Below are positions 1-7,438 of a stretch of 11,138 bases of DNA, piece by piece; position 1 is the stretch's first letter, and each line of letters opens with the position of its first letter. The notes beneath the pieces are model-generated. The model made no database searches. It was not told where the DNA came from and saw only the letters and a program-made list of their open reading frames with translations. The translations under genes were made by a program, and so were the position numbers. This stretch comes from an uncultured Prevotella sp. (GTDB lineage Bacteria; Bacteroidota; Bacteroidia; Bacteroidales; Bacteroidaceae): the NCBI GenBank assembly GCA_905234355.1, contig CAJOHP010000069.1, positions 1 through 11,138 on the forward strand, in the 5' to 3' direction.

Positions 1-1125
1 GGTCCAGAGGTCGCTCACGCGCACATTCTTCGTCTCGGCAGCATCCATGACCACGCGCTCCTTGGTCTGCGTGAAGCAGAAGACGAGCAGGGCCAGGCCC
101 ACGAGCGAGAAGATGAGCATGGTGAGGAACCAGGCGCCCGAGTCCTTGGGCAGCGTGGAGGCCTGCTCGTTGGGCACGTAGCTGGTGTAGGCCAGCACCA
201 GTCCGGGTATGACGCCGCCCAGGGCCATGCCGGCCTTGAAGAAGATGCCGGTGAGGGCATTGACGATGCCGGCTATGCGGCGCCCGCTGGTGTACTCGGC
301 GTAGGAGATGACCTCGGGGATGAGCGCCCACATGTAGCCCGTGGCCACGATGACACCCGTGGACTTGACAAACTGGGCTATATATACTAAGGTGATGTTC
401 TCCTTGACCGTGCCCATGCGGCTGATGACATAGAGCATGGCCATGCCCACGATGGCTACGCTGAGGAAGATGTAGAACATGTTCTTCTTGCCCACACGGC
501 GCTTGATGGCGGGCACCATGGGCATGAAGATGAACGAGGGCAGTGAGCCCAGGCCCATGAACAGGGCCATCTGTGCAAAGATGGCCACGACGATGGGCAC
601 GCCAGCCGAGACACACAGGCCGCCCACATTGGCCATGAACATGCGGACGGAGGTGAGGATGGTGATCTCATTGGTGTCGCGCGTCAGCGAGGAGTTGAGC
701 GCACCGTAGGGCACATTGATGAGCGTGTAGAGCATGGACATGCCCACATAGGTGACATAGGCATAGAGCAGCGAGGGAGCAAAGCCGTCCCAGAAGCAGA
801 GTATGGCCATGATGGTGAGCGGTATGCCGCCCGTGACGAGATAGCTGCGGTACTTGCCCAGACGCGGCGTGTGCTTGTCCACGAAGGTACCCACGAGCGG
901 GTCCCACAACACATCGACCAGACGCACTACGAGAAACATGGTGCCGGCCAGACCCGCCGAGCGGGTGGCGTCGCCGCCAAGCACATACACGTCGGTGTAG
1001 AAAAACAGCAGGTACATGCAGATGGTCTGATAAATCAGGTTCTGCGCCAGGTCACCGGCACCAAAGCCGATGCGTTGCACCCACGACAACTTGTAGAATC
1101 CTTTTTGTGGAGCTGAGTCTGTCAT
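1..1125 (-). CDS. GPH-family (MelB-like) sugar:cation symporter, 3' end cut by window edge
   Basis: Reading leftwards from an ATG at 1125, a frame stays open for 375 codons to the window edge, so the C-terminus is missing; full-length relatives have roughly 450-490 residues. The protein is a polytopic inner-membrane carrier of the glycoside-pentoside-hexuronide:cation symporter group (MFS_2). The diagnostic stretch is RLVDVLWDPLVG (residues 68-79), where Asp71 and Asp75 match the two cation/sugar-site aspartates of MelB, followed by PRLGKYRSYL (87-96), the family's loop 2-3 motif. VPYGALNSSLTRD (138-150) and the segment from 265 to 300 (YMWALIPE, YAEYTSGRR) are also typical. Many alternating hydrophobic helices are visible. 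It is divergent from the sensor/fucosidase operon, which makes uptake of a sugar released by that operon attractive, but the substrate cannot be read from sequence. Family confidence is high, substrate unknown. Confidence 0.93.
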   Translation of the reverse strand, partial: MTDSAPQKGFYKLSWVQRIGFGAGDLAQNLIYQTICMYLLFFYTDVYVLGGDATRSAGLAGTMFLVVRLVDVLWDPLVGTFVDKHTPRLGKYRSYLVTGGIPLTIMAILCFWDGFAPSLLYAYVTYVGMSMLYTLINVPYGALNSSLTRDTNEITILTSVRMFMANVGGLCVSAGVPIVVAIFAQMALFMGLGSLPSFIFMPMVPAIKRRVGKKNMFYIFLSVAIVGMAMLYVISRMGTVKENITLVYIAQFVKSTGVIVATGYMWALIPEVISYAEYTSGRRIAGIVNALTGIFFKAGMALGGVIPGLVLAYTSYVPNEQASTLPKDSGAWFLTMLIFSLVGLALLVFCFTQTKERVVMDAAETKNVRVSDLWT

Positions 1126-1158
1126 AAAGTATTTTTTCAGTTATTGTTTTTTGTGCTG

Positions 1159-1166
1159 CAAAGTTA
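1159..1166 (-). promoter_or_regulatory. Bacteroidetes -7 box for the transporter gene
   Basis: On the minus strand this reads TAACTTTG, a perfect match to the Bacteroidetes primary-sigma -7 consensus TAnnTTTG. It lies 33 nt upstream of the transporter ATG, which would give a leader of about 25 nt. No TTG/TTTG -33 element sits at the expected 19-21 nt; the nearest, inside the direct repeat, is 26 nt away. This suggests a weak core promoter that needs an activator. Confidence 0.6.
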
Positions 1167-1192
1167 GTATTATTTATCTGAAGCGTCATGCA

Positions 1193-1224
1193 CAAATGTT
1201 GCAGATGCTTACCCAAATGTTGCA
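1193..1224. repeat. Phased 11-bp direct repeat, candidate activator operator
   Basis: CAAATGTTGCA occurs at 1193-1203 and again, identically, at 1214-1224. The start-to-start distance is 21 bp, two helical turns, so both copies face the same side of the DNA. On the minus strand (TGCAACATTTG) the copies fall at roughly -38 to -48 and -59 to -69 from the start site implied by the -7 box at 1159-1166. This is the usual geometry for a dimeric AraC-type or hybrid two-component activator recruiting polymerase to a promoter with a poor -33 element. The repeat and its phasing are seen directly; the regulator is inferred. Confidence 0.55.
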
Positions 1225-1356
1225 TAAGACGGGTAAAAAGACCGCAGAACAGGCAAAACAAAACAAAAACTTATACAGAAGATGGCAATCTATTGTCTAA
1301 TATCACCACATGAAGGCAGACCATCGGCCCTTTGATGAAAAGTTCATGGCATTTTA

Positions 1357-1388
1357 TTTGGCCGTTTGCCGTTTTCTTCGTACTTTTG
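1357..1388 (+). promoter_or_regulatory. Promoter of the sensor/fucosidase/dipeptidase operon
   Basis: TTTG at 1357-1360, a 20-nt spacer, then TACTTTTG at 1381-1388 match the Bacteroidetes promoter consensus (TTTG, about 19-20 nt, TAnnTTTG). Transcription should start near 1394-1396, giving a leader of about 35 nt before the ATG at 1430. No comparable promoter was found in the gaps at 4861-4895 or 7377-7438, so it probably drives all four genes to the terminator at 8238-8282. Confidence 0.75.
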
Positions 1389-1429
1389 CACGACTTAACA
1401 AGCCGGCCGTAACCCTAACCTCACGCAAC

Positions 1430-2941
1430 ATGAAACTTACAGCAAAGAGCATCCTTCGTGTGGCCAGCCGCCTGCGCTCGTCGCTCGTGGCCAGGCTCAC
1501 CCTGCTTGTCGTGGCCTTTGTGGCTCTGCTCTTCATCGTCGCCGTGAGCGCATTCTTCCTCCAGTCGCGCCAGGCAGTGAAGGAAGAAGCCATCGATCTG
1601 GCCATGCAGAACCTGGACAAGACGGTGCAAACCATCGACAATATCCTGATGCGTGCCGAGATCACTTCAGACAACATGCTCTGGCTGGTGGAGCACCACC
1701 TGGACTCCCCCGACCTGATGTTTGAGTACAGCCGGCAGACACTGCAGAACAACCCCGAGCTCTACGGCTGCAGCATAGCCTTTGAGCCATACTTCTTCAA
1801 AGGCCGGGGACGCTACTTCTCTGCCTACTCCCACCGTGGCGACAGCATCACGACCGAACAGGAGGGCAGCGACCTCTACCAGTACTTCACGCTCGACTGG
1901 TATCGCACACCGGTCTTGCAGGACAAGCCATGCTGGGTGGAGCCCTTCTACGAAAACGTGCAGAGCGGCATCATGGTCAACGACGCCATCACCTCTTACT
2001 GCAGGCCCATACGCGACGCCAGCGGGCGCACCGTCGGCGTGCTCTCCGTCGACGTGGCCATCGACGACCTTTCTGCCAGTGTCGTGGCTGCCAAACCCTA
2101 CCCCCACTCCTACAACGCCGTGTGCAGCCAGATGGGAGCCTACATCGTGCACCCCGACACGACCAAGCTCTTCCACGCCAACATAAAATCGCTCGCTCTA
2201 CAGGAGCAAGACCCTGAGGTGACTGCCATCGTGAACAACATGCTGGACGGAAAGAGCGGATACAGCCACTGCACACTCAAAGGAGAGTCGGCCTATGTGT
2301 TCTACCAGCCGTTCAAGAAGGCTGGATGGAGCGTGGCCATCGTCTGCACAGAAACCGACATCTTCAGCAACTACTCACGCCTGCAGACCTACACCATGCT
2401 CATCGCAGTGGCAGGACTGCTGCTGCTGCTGCTCGTCTGCTGGATGTTCATAAACCGGCAGTTCCGGCCACTCTCCATGCTCGCCAGGTCGGCCGTCAGC
2501 GTGGCTGCCGGCGACTTCTCACAGCACATACCACACACCACAGCCCACAACGAAGTGGGACTGCTGCAAAACAGCTTCGCACGCATGCAGCACTCACTGG
2601 CCACTCACGTGGAAAAGGCACGCGAGCTGGCCGACTCACTGAGCCTGCGCAACAAGGAGCTGGCCACCATCTACGAACGGTCAAAGGAGGTGGAGCGCGT
2701 GAAGACGGCTTTCCTCAACAACACGACCGACCAGCTCGTGGAACCCGTCGGCGTCATCACCGGCATCACCGCCCACATCAGAGCACACTACCCCCAGATG
2801 AGCGACGAAGAAATGAACGCCCTGGTGGAACGCATGCAGACCAATGCCGACACCGTGGCCGAGCTGCTCAACCGGATGATCGACGTGGCGCTGAAAGAGA
2901 GTACCGCCACTCTGCAAAACCAAACCATCGACAACACATGA
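1430..2941 (+). CDS. dCache-HAMP membrane sensor with degenerate DHp and no ATPase domain (pseudo-histidine kinase)
   Basis: Predicted 503-residue inner-membrane receptor. TM1 spans about 22-44, a periplasmic double-Cache-like domain about 45-318 (YGCSIAFEP, LDWYR, PCWVEPF, KPYP, VHPDT), TM2 about 321-340, HAMP about 341-395, then a DHp-like helical hairpin about 420-488. It aligns throughout with the next gene's product. At the H-box, where that protein has NMTHEVRTP, this one has NTTDQLVEP: the phosphoacceptor His is Asp434 (codon 2729-2731). The protein ends about 15 residues after DHp helix 2, so the whole HATPase_c domain is absent. It therefore should neither bind ATP nor autophosphorylate on His, yet keeps a dimerisation region. 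The start at 1430 is preferred over 1310 because the promoter's -7 box lies at 1381-1388. Its stop overlaps the next ATG (ATGA). Likely a partner or modulator of the neighbouring kinase; alternatively an eroding duplicate, though the frame is clean. Confidence 0.85.
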   Translation: MKLTAKSILRVASRLRSSLVARLTLLVVAFVALLFIVAVSAFFLQSRQAVKEEAIDLAMQNLDKTVQTIDNILMRAEITSDNMLWLVEHHLDSPDLMFEYSRQTLQNNPELYGCSIAFEPYFFKGRGRYFSAYSHRGDSITTEQEGSDLYQYFTLDWYRTPVLQDKPCWVEPFYENVQSGIMVNDAITSYCRPIRDASGRTVGVLSVDVAIDDLSASVVAAKPYPHSYNAVCSQMGAYIVHPDTTKLFHANIKSLALQEQDPEVTAIVNNMLDGKSGYSHCTLKGESAYVFYQPFKKAGWSVAIVCTETDIFSNYSRLQTYTMLIAVAGLLLLLLVCWMFINRQFRPLSMLARSAVSVAAGDFSQHIPHTTAHNEVGLLQNSFARMQHSLATHVEKARELADSLSLRNKELATIYERSKEVERVKTAFLNNTTDQLVEPVGVITGITAHIRAHYPQMSDEEMNALVERMQTNADTVAELLNRMIDVALKESTATLQNQTIDNT

Positions 2942-4860
2942 AGAAGCATCCCTACAAACTGCGCACCACCTTCGCCATGAAGCTGAGCCTGGGCATCATC
3001 GCCCTGGCCGTGAGCGTGCTGGCCGTGGCCCTGGGATTCCTGCTGTGGAAGTCGAACAGATACATACGCCAGGCGGCCATCGAGCGCAGCGTGCTCGCCC
3101 TGGACAATACTACGCTGCGCATGGCCGACGCCATGAATGAGATAGTGACCGCTGCCGACAACACCTACTGGCAGATAGAGGCCTGCCTCCATCCTGACTC
3201 CGCAAGGGCGTTCTCCAGGCGCGTACTGCAGCTCAATCCCAACATCTATGGCTGCTCAGTGGCCTTCGAACCCCACTTCTTCGAGCAGACGGGGCTCTAC
3301 TGCTCCATGTACTCCCTGCATCACGACGGCCAGATAGTGACGGCACAGGAGGGCAACGACAGCTACAAATACTTCGAGCTGGACTGGTATCGCGTGGCCA
3401 AGTTTCTGGACCGACCCTGCTGGGTGGACCCCTTCCAAGACGTCAACCCACTCGGCATCGCTGCCAGTGAGCCCATAGCCACCTACAGCCGGCCACTGCA
3501 CGACAGAACGGGACGATTCATTGGCGTCATAGCCAACGACATCACACTCCGATGGATAGAACGCGTCATCAACGAGAACAAGCCCTACCCCAACGCCTAC
3601 TACTTCATGCTCGGACGCAGAGGGCACTACTACGTACATCCCGACACTGCCCGCATCTTCGAACAGACCATCTTCGCCAATGCCCACCCGGAGCACAATG
3701 CCGGGCTCTACACACTGGGACACCAGATGATCAACCTCGCAGCCGGCATGCAGCACACCGAGATAGACGGACAACAATGTTACGTGTTCTACCGACCAGT
3801 AGACAACACGCCATGGAGCCTCGCACTGGTGTGCCCCGAGAGCGACGTCATGGGCGGATACTACCAGCTCGTTTATATCGTCATCTCCATCATCGTGGCT
3901 GGACTAATGCTCATGCTCCTCTTCTGCCGCCGCATCGTCAGCCACAGCGTAGAGCCTTTAGGCACACTGGCAAGTATGACACGACACATCGCCGACCATA
4001 ACTTCAGCGACCACATGCCACACAGCAACCGCACCGACGGCGTGGGACAACTGCAGAACAGCTTCGCACGCATGCAGCAGGCACTGGCCCGATACATCGG
4101 ACAGGTGAACAACGACAACAAGCAGATGGAGCACCGCAACAACGAGCTGCAAAGAGCCAACGCCATGGCTGTGGAAGCCGACAGGAAGAAAGCCGTCTTC
4201 ATACAGAACATGACACATGAAGTGCGCACACCGCTCAACATCATCGTGGGGTTTGCACAGGTGCTGCGCGACAGCCATCACAACATGCCCGACGATGAGC
4301 TGCGACCCATCTTCGCCACCATGCAGCAGAATGCCGACGCCATCACAGGCATCGTGGACATGCTCCTGGCCAACTCGTCGATGCATAGCGACACCACAAT
4401 CGAGCTCTCAGACAACATAGCATGCAACGCTCTGCTGCGCGAAGCCAAGGAAGGACTGAGGCTGCGACGACCCGCCACCGTCAGCGCGCGCATCAGCACC
4501 AGCGTAGACGAGACCATGACCGTACAGACCAACAAGGCGGCACTGCTCAAAGTAATACGAGAGCTGCTCGACAATGCCAACCGATTCACACTCGAAGGAA
4601 ACATCACCTTGGGATGCCGGCAGGACTCACCTGCAACCGTCAGCTTCACCGTCGCCGACACTGGACCGGGCATACCACAGGCCGACAGAAACCGCATCTT
4701 CGACCAGTTCACCAAACTCGACGACTTTGCCGAAGGACTAGGACTGGGGCTCACGCTAGCACGACGCATCACGGCCATGCTCGGAGGAACACTACAGCTC
4801 GACACTACCTATATCACAGGATCACGATTCGTGGTCTGCATACCAATCAAGCCAAAATGA
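2938..4860 (+). CDS. dCache-HAMP sensor histidine kinase
   Basis: Complete 640-residue transmembrane histidine kinase. TM1 spans about 16-37, a periplasmic dCache-like domain about 38-308 (YGCSVAFEPHFF, LDWYR, PCWVDPF, ANDI, KPYP, YVHPDT), TM2 about 311-330, HAMP about 331-385, a coiled linker about 386-415 and DHp about 416-480, with phosphoacceptor His427 in NMTHEVRTPL. The ATP-binding domain is intact: N box ELLDNANRF (Asn546), G1 DTGPGIP (574-580), F box IFDQF (587-591), G2 GLGLGL (600-605). It should autophosphorylate on ligand binding and pass phosphate to a response regulator, none of which is fused or encoded in the window. The ATG at 2938 is chosen over the longer open frame from 2326 because that extension runs through the coding sequence of the upstream gene, and 2938 gives a normal N-terminus ahead of TM1. 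The 4-nt ATGA overlap implies translational coupling to its paralogue. Ligand unknown. Confidence 0.95.
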   Translation: MKKHPYKLRTTFAMKLSLGIIALAVSVLAVALGFLLWKSNRYIRQAAIERSVLALDNTTLRMADAMNEIVTAADNTYWQIEACLHPDSARAFSRRVLQLNPNIYGCSVAFEPHFFEQTGLYCSMYSLHHDGQIVTAQEGNDSYKYFELDWYRVAKFLDRPCWVDPFQDVNPLGIAASEPIATYSRPLHDRTGRFIGVIANDITLRWIERVINENKPYPNAYYFMLGRRGHYYVHPDTARIFEQTIFANAHPEHNAGLYTLGHQMINLAAGMQHTEIDGQQCYVFYRPVDNTPWSLALVCPESDVMGGYYQLVYIVISIIVAGLMLMLLFCRRIVSHSVEPLGTLASMTRHIADHNFSDHMPHSNRTDGVGQLQNSFARMQQALARYIGQVNNDNKQMEHRNNELQRANAMAVEADRKKAVFIQNMTHEVRTPLNIIVGFAQVLRDSHHNMPDDELRPIFATMQQNADAITGIVDMLLANSSMHSDTTIELSDNIACNALLREAKEGLRLRRPATVSARISTSVDETMTVQTNKAALLKVIRELLDNANRFTLEGNITLGCRQDSPATVSFTVADTGPGIPQADRNRIFDQFTKLDDFAEGLGLGLTLARRITAMLGGTLQLDTTYITGSRFVVCIPIKPK

Positions 4861-4895
4861 AAAAGTAACATCTTTTCCAACATAATTGTAGTAAC

Positions 4896-7376
4896 ATGAA
4901 AAAACATCATTTCATCATCAGTGTGCTCATGCTCTTAGCAAGCACCACTGCCTGTGCACAAAAACACCGCCTCTGGTATGCAAAGCCCGCCACCCACTGG
5001 CTCGAAGCGCTGCCCATCGGCAACTCACTACTCGGCGCCATGGTCTACGGAAAAACCGACCAGGAGGAGATCCAGCTGAACGAAGAGACATTCTGGAGCG
5101 GGTCACCACACAGCAACAACAGCACCAGCGCACTACAGCATCTCAACGAGGTGCGACAGCTCATCTATGCCGGCAAAGAGCAGGAAGCCAGCAAAATTCT
5201 CGACCAGCACTTCGTGCCAGGACCACACGGCATGCGATACCTGCCCATGGGCAGCCTGATAATCAGCCTGGGACATAACGACGTGCACAACTATGTGAGG
5301 GCACTCAGTCTCAACGAGGCCACTGCCACCACCTCTTATATATATAATGGTGTGAGCTATGAGCGCACGGCCTTTGCCTCGCAGGCCGACAGCATAATCG
5401 TCCTGCACCTGAAAGCTGGCAGAAAAGGGGCACTCAGCTTCACCATGAACTATGAGAGCCAGCTGCCGCTCACGGTCGACAACACCGGAAAACGCTTCAC
5501 TGCCACCATACAGGGCGTGGAGCAGGAAGGAATCAAGGCAGGACTCACTGCACAATGCCAGATGAGTGTGAGGGTGGAAGGAAAAGGGGCACAAGTCACC
5601 CTCCCCGGCTATGCCGTCGACGTGAAAGGAGCCACAGAAGCCACCATCTGCATCGCGGCAGCCACCAACTTCGTAAACTACCAGGATGTGAGCGGCAATG
5701 CAGCAGCAAAGAACGAGCGGAGGCTGAGCCGGGCGGAGAAGATGTCCTTCGACCAACTGCTCAGCCGACATATAGCCAAGTATCAGGAGCAGTACAACCG
5801 CGTGACACTGACACTGCCCAAGGGGGCGAACTCCGGACTGGAGACCGACAAGCGTCTGGCCGCCTTCGAGAAGGATGCCAGCGACCTCGACATGGTGGCA
5901 CTGATGATGCAGTACGGACGCTACCTGCTCATCTCATCCAGTCAGCCGGGCGGACAACCTGCCAACCTGCAAGGTGTGTGGAACGACAAGATGAACGCTC
6001 CGTGGGACTCGAAATACACCATCAACATCAATACCGAGATGAACTACTGGCCCGCCCTCGTGGGCAATCTGGCAGAGACACAGCAACCTCTCTTCTCGAT
6101 GGTACGCGACCTCAGCGTGACAGGCGCCGAGACAGCACGCACAATGTATGGTTGCCGAGGCTGGATGGCCCACCACAACACCGACCTGTGGCGCATCGCC
6201 GGACCCGTCGACGGCACACCATGGGGACTGTTCCCCACCGGCGGCGCATGGCTCGCCACACACATCTGGCAGCACTACCTCTTCACCGGCGACAGGCTGT
6301 TCCTCGAGCAGTACTACCCTGTGCTCAAAGGCGCGGCCGACTTCTTCGCCGACTACCTGCAGGAGTATCCGGCCGGCGGCGAAGTGAGACAGGCTGCAGG
6401 ATGGATGGTCAGCGTGCCTACCGTCTCGCCCGAGCACGGACCCGTAGGCAAACACACCAACGTCACTGCTGGATCGACCATGGACAACCAGATTATCTTC
6501 GACATACTCTCGGCCACAGCACAGGCCGCTGCCATCCTGGACAAGGACAGCGACTACCGCACACGGCTGAACAACCTGCTGGACAAACTGCCACCCATGC
6601 AGATAGGACGCCACGGACAGCTACAGGAGTGGCTCATCGACGGAGACGACCCTAAGGACGAGCACCGACACATCTCACAGCTCTACGGTCTCTATCCTTC
6701 CAACCAGATATCGCCCTACACCCATCCCGACCTCTTTGCCGCTGCTGCCAACACCTTGCGGCAGCGCGGCGACATGGCCACAGGATGGAGCCTGGGATGG
6801 AAGACCAACTTCTGGGCACGCATGCTCGATGGCAACCACGCCTTCCGCATCATCACCAACATGCTGCACCTGCTGCCCGACGACGCCAAGGCACGACAGT
6901 ATCCCCAGGGACGCACCTACCCCAACCTGTTCGACGCCCATCCGCCCTTCCAGATCGACGGCAATTTCGGCGTGTCTGCAGGCATATGCGAGATGCTCGT
7001 GCAGAGCCACGACGGCGCTGTCCACCTACTGCCCGCACTGCCCGACGCATGGGCCAGCGGACAGGTGAAAGGGCTGCGAGCAAGGGGAGGCTTCATCGTA
7101 GACGAGCAGTGGAGCGGCAGCAGGCTGCAGCAGGCCACAATACGCTCCACCATAGGCGGCACACTACGGCTCCGCTCCTACCACCCACTTCATGGCAAAG
7201 GACTCAAGCTGGCTAAAGGACCATGCCCCAACCCGCTCTTTGCACCCGCCAGCATCAGGCAGCCGCTACACTCGGCAGAGCTGCACGACTTCCAGCCTGC
7301 CGCCATACGACAGGTCTACGAGTACGACATCGCCACCGAGGCAGGACAGACCATACGCATCACCGCAGGAAAGTAA
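4896..7376 (+). CDS. Secreted GH95 family glycoside hydrolase, probable alpha-L-fucosidase
   Basis: This 826-residue protein has the typical GH95 length and full-length family similarity. It begins with a signal peptide (residues 1-21, likely cut after ACA), so it acts in the periplasm or at the surface. LWYAKPATHWLEALPIGN (26-43) and IQLNEETFWSGSP (59-71) mark the N-terminal beta domain. The (alpha/alpha)6 catalytic barrel holds NINTEMNYW (377-385), WMAHHNTDLWR (423-433), GQLQEW (574-579), HRHISQLYGLYP (590-601) and FQIDGNFG (685-692). By analogy with Bifidobacterium AfcA, Glu578 is the likely general acid, and Asn377/Asn379 with Asp688 activate the water in an inverting reaction; I transfer these roles by motif. 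GH95 enzymes remove alpha-1,2-L-fucose, and some act on alpha-L-galactose, from host or plant glycans; the substrate is not decidable here. It starts 35 bp after the kinase with no promoter between, so it is likely co-transcribed. Confidence 0.95.
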   Translation: MKKHHFIISVLMLLASTTACAQKHRLWYAKPATHWLEALPIGNSLLGAMVYGKTDQEEIQLNEETFWSGSPHSNNSTSALQHLNEVRQLIYAGKEQEASKILDQHFVPGPHGMRYLPMGSLIISLGHNDVHNYVRALSLNEATATTSYIYNGVSYERTAFASQADSIIVLHLKAGRKGALSFTMNYESQLPLTVDNTGKRFTATIQGVEQEGIKAGLTAQCQMSVRVEGKGAQVTLPGYAVDVKGATEATICIAAATNFVNYQDVSGNAAAKNERRLSRAEKMSFDQLLSRHIAKYQEQYNRVTLTLPKGANSGLETDKRLAAFEKDASDLDMVALMMQYGRYLLISSSQPGGQPANLQGVWNDKMNAPWDSKYTININTEMNYWPALVGNLAETQQPLFSMVRDLSVTGAETARTMYGCRGWMAHHNTDLWRIAGPVDGTPWGLFPTGGAWLATHIWQHYLFTGDRLFLEQYYPVLKGAADFFADYLQEYPAGGEVRQAAGWMVSVPTVSPEHGPVGKHTNVTAGSTMDNQIIFDILSATAQAAAILDKDSDYRTRLNNLLDKLPPMQIGRHGQLQEWLIDGDDPKDEHRHISQLYGLYPSNQISPYTHPDLFAAAANTLRQRGDMATGWSLGWKTNFWARMLDGNHAFRIITNMLHLLPDDAKARQYPQGRTYPNLFDAHPPFQIDGNFGVSAGICEMLVQSHDGAVHLLPALPDAWASGQVKGLRARGGFIVDEQWSGSRLQQATIRSTIGGTLRLRSYHPLHGKGLKLAKGPCPNPLFAPASIRQPLHSAELHDFQPAAIRQVYEYDIATEAGQTIRITAGK

Positions 7377-7438
7377 TTGCAACACATTTCAGGACAATCA
7401 GAAACAGACATAAATCACAACTTTACAGAACAGACATT

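Larger units (their letters stand above)
1126..1429. other. Divergent intergenic regulatory region
   Basis: This 304-bp AT-richer stretch separates the leftward transporter gene from the rightward sensor operon. It contains a -7 box for the transporter, a phased 11-bp direct repeat and the promoter of the sensor operon, each listed separately. A frame is open from an ATG at 1310 in phase with the sensor gene, but the promoter at 1357-1388 lies inside it, so that stretch is treated as non-coding. I see no RNA gene or tRNA-like structure here. Confidence 0.8.

Noticed and set aside
1409..1420. Telomere-like CCGTAACCCTAACC near the sensor start
   Set aside because: Only two partial units occur in the leader between promoter and ATG; chance similarity.
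2417..2431. Five CTG repeats in the first sensor
   Set aside because: They encode leucines of TM2. Length changes would stay in frame and only alter a hydrophobic helix, so this is not a convincing phase-variation switch.
2326..2937. In-frame upstream extension of the second sensor giving an 844-residue open frame
   Set aside because: It overlaps the first sensor gene in another frame, is low-complexity Arg/His-rich, and the ATG at 2938 gives a normal signal-anchor start with ATGA coupling.
4896..4958. Possible lipobox (TTAC, Cys20) in the fucosidase signal peptide
   Set aside because: The -3 position is Thr rather than Leu/Val/Ile, and an A-C-A signal peptidase I site fits better; lipidation is possible but not supported.
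5336..5350. AT-rich TATATATAATG island inside the GH95 gene
   Set aside because: It codes for the conserved TSYIYNG stretch in frame and does not match the TAnnTTTG promoter consensus.
5133..5771. 212-codon minus-strand open frame
   Set aside because: It is antisense to the conserved N-terminal domain of the GH95 gene, with no independent support.
7223..7438. In-frame upstream extension of the dipeptidase
   Set aside because: It lies mostly inside the fucosidase gene and would hide a clear lipoprotein signal that begins at 7439.
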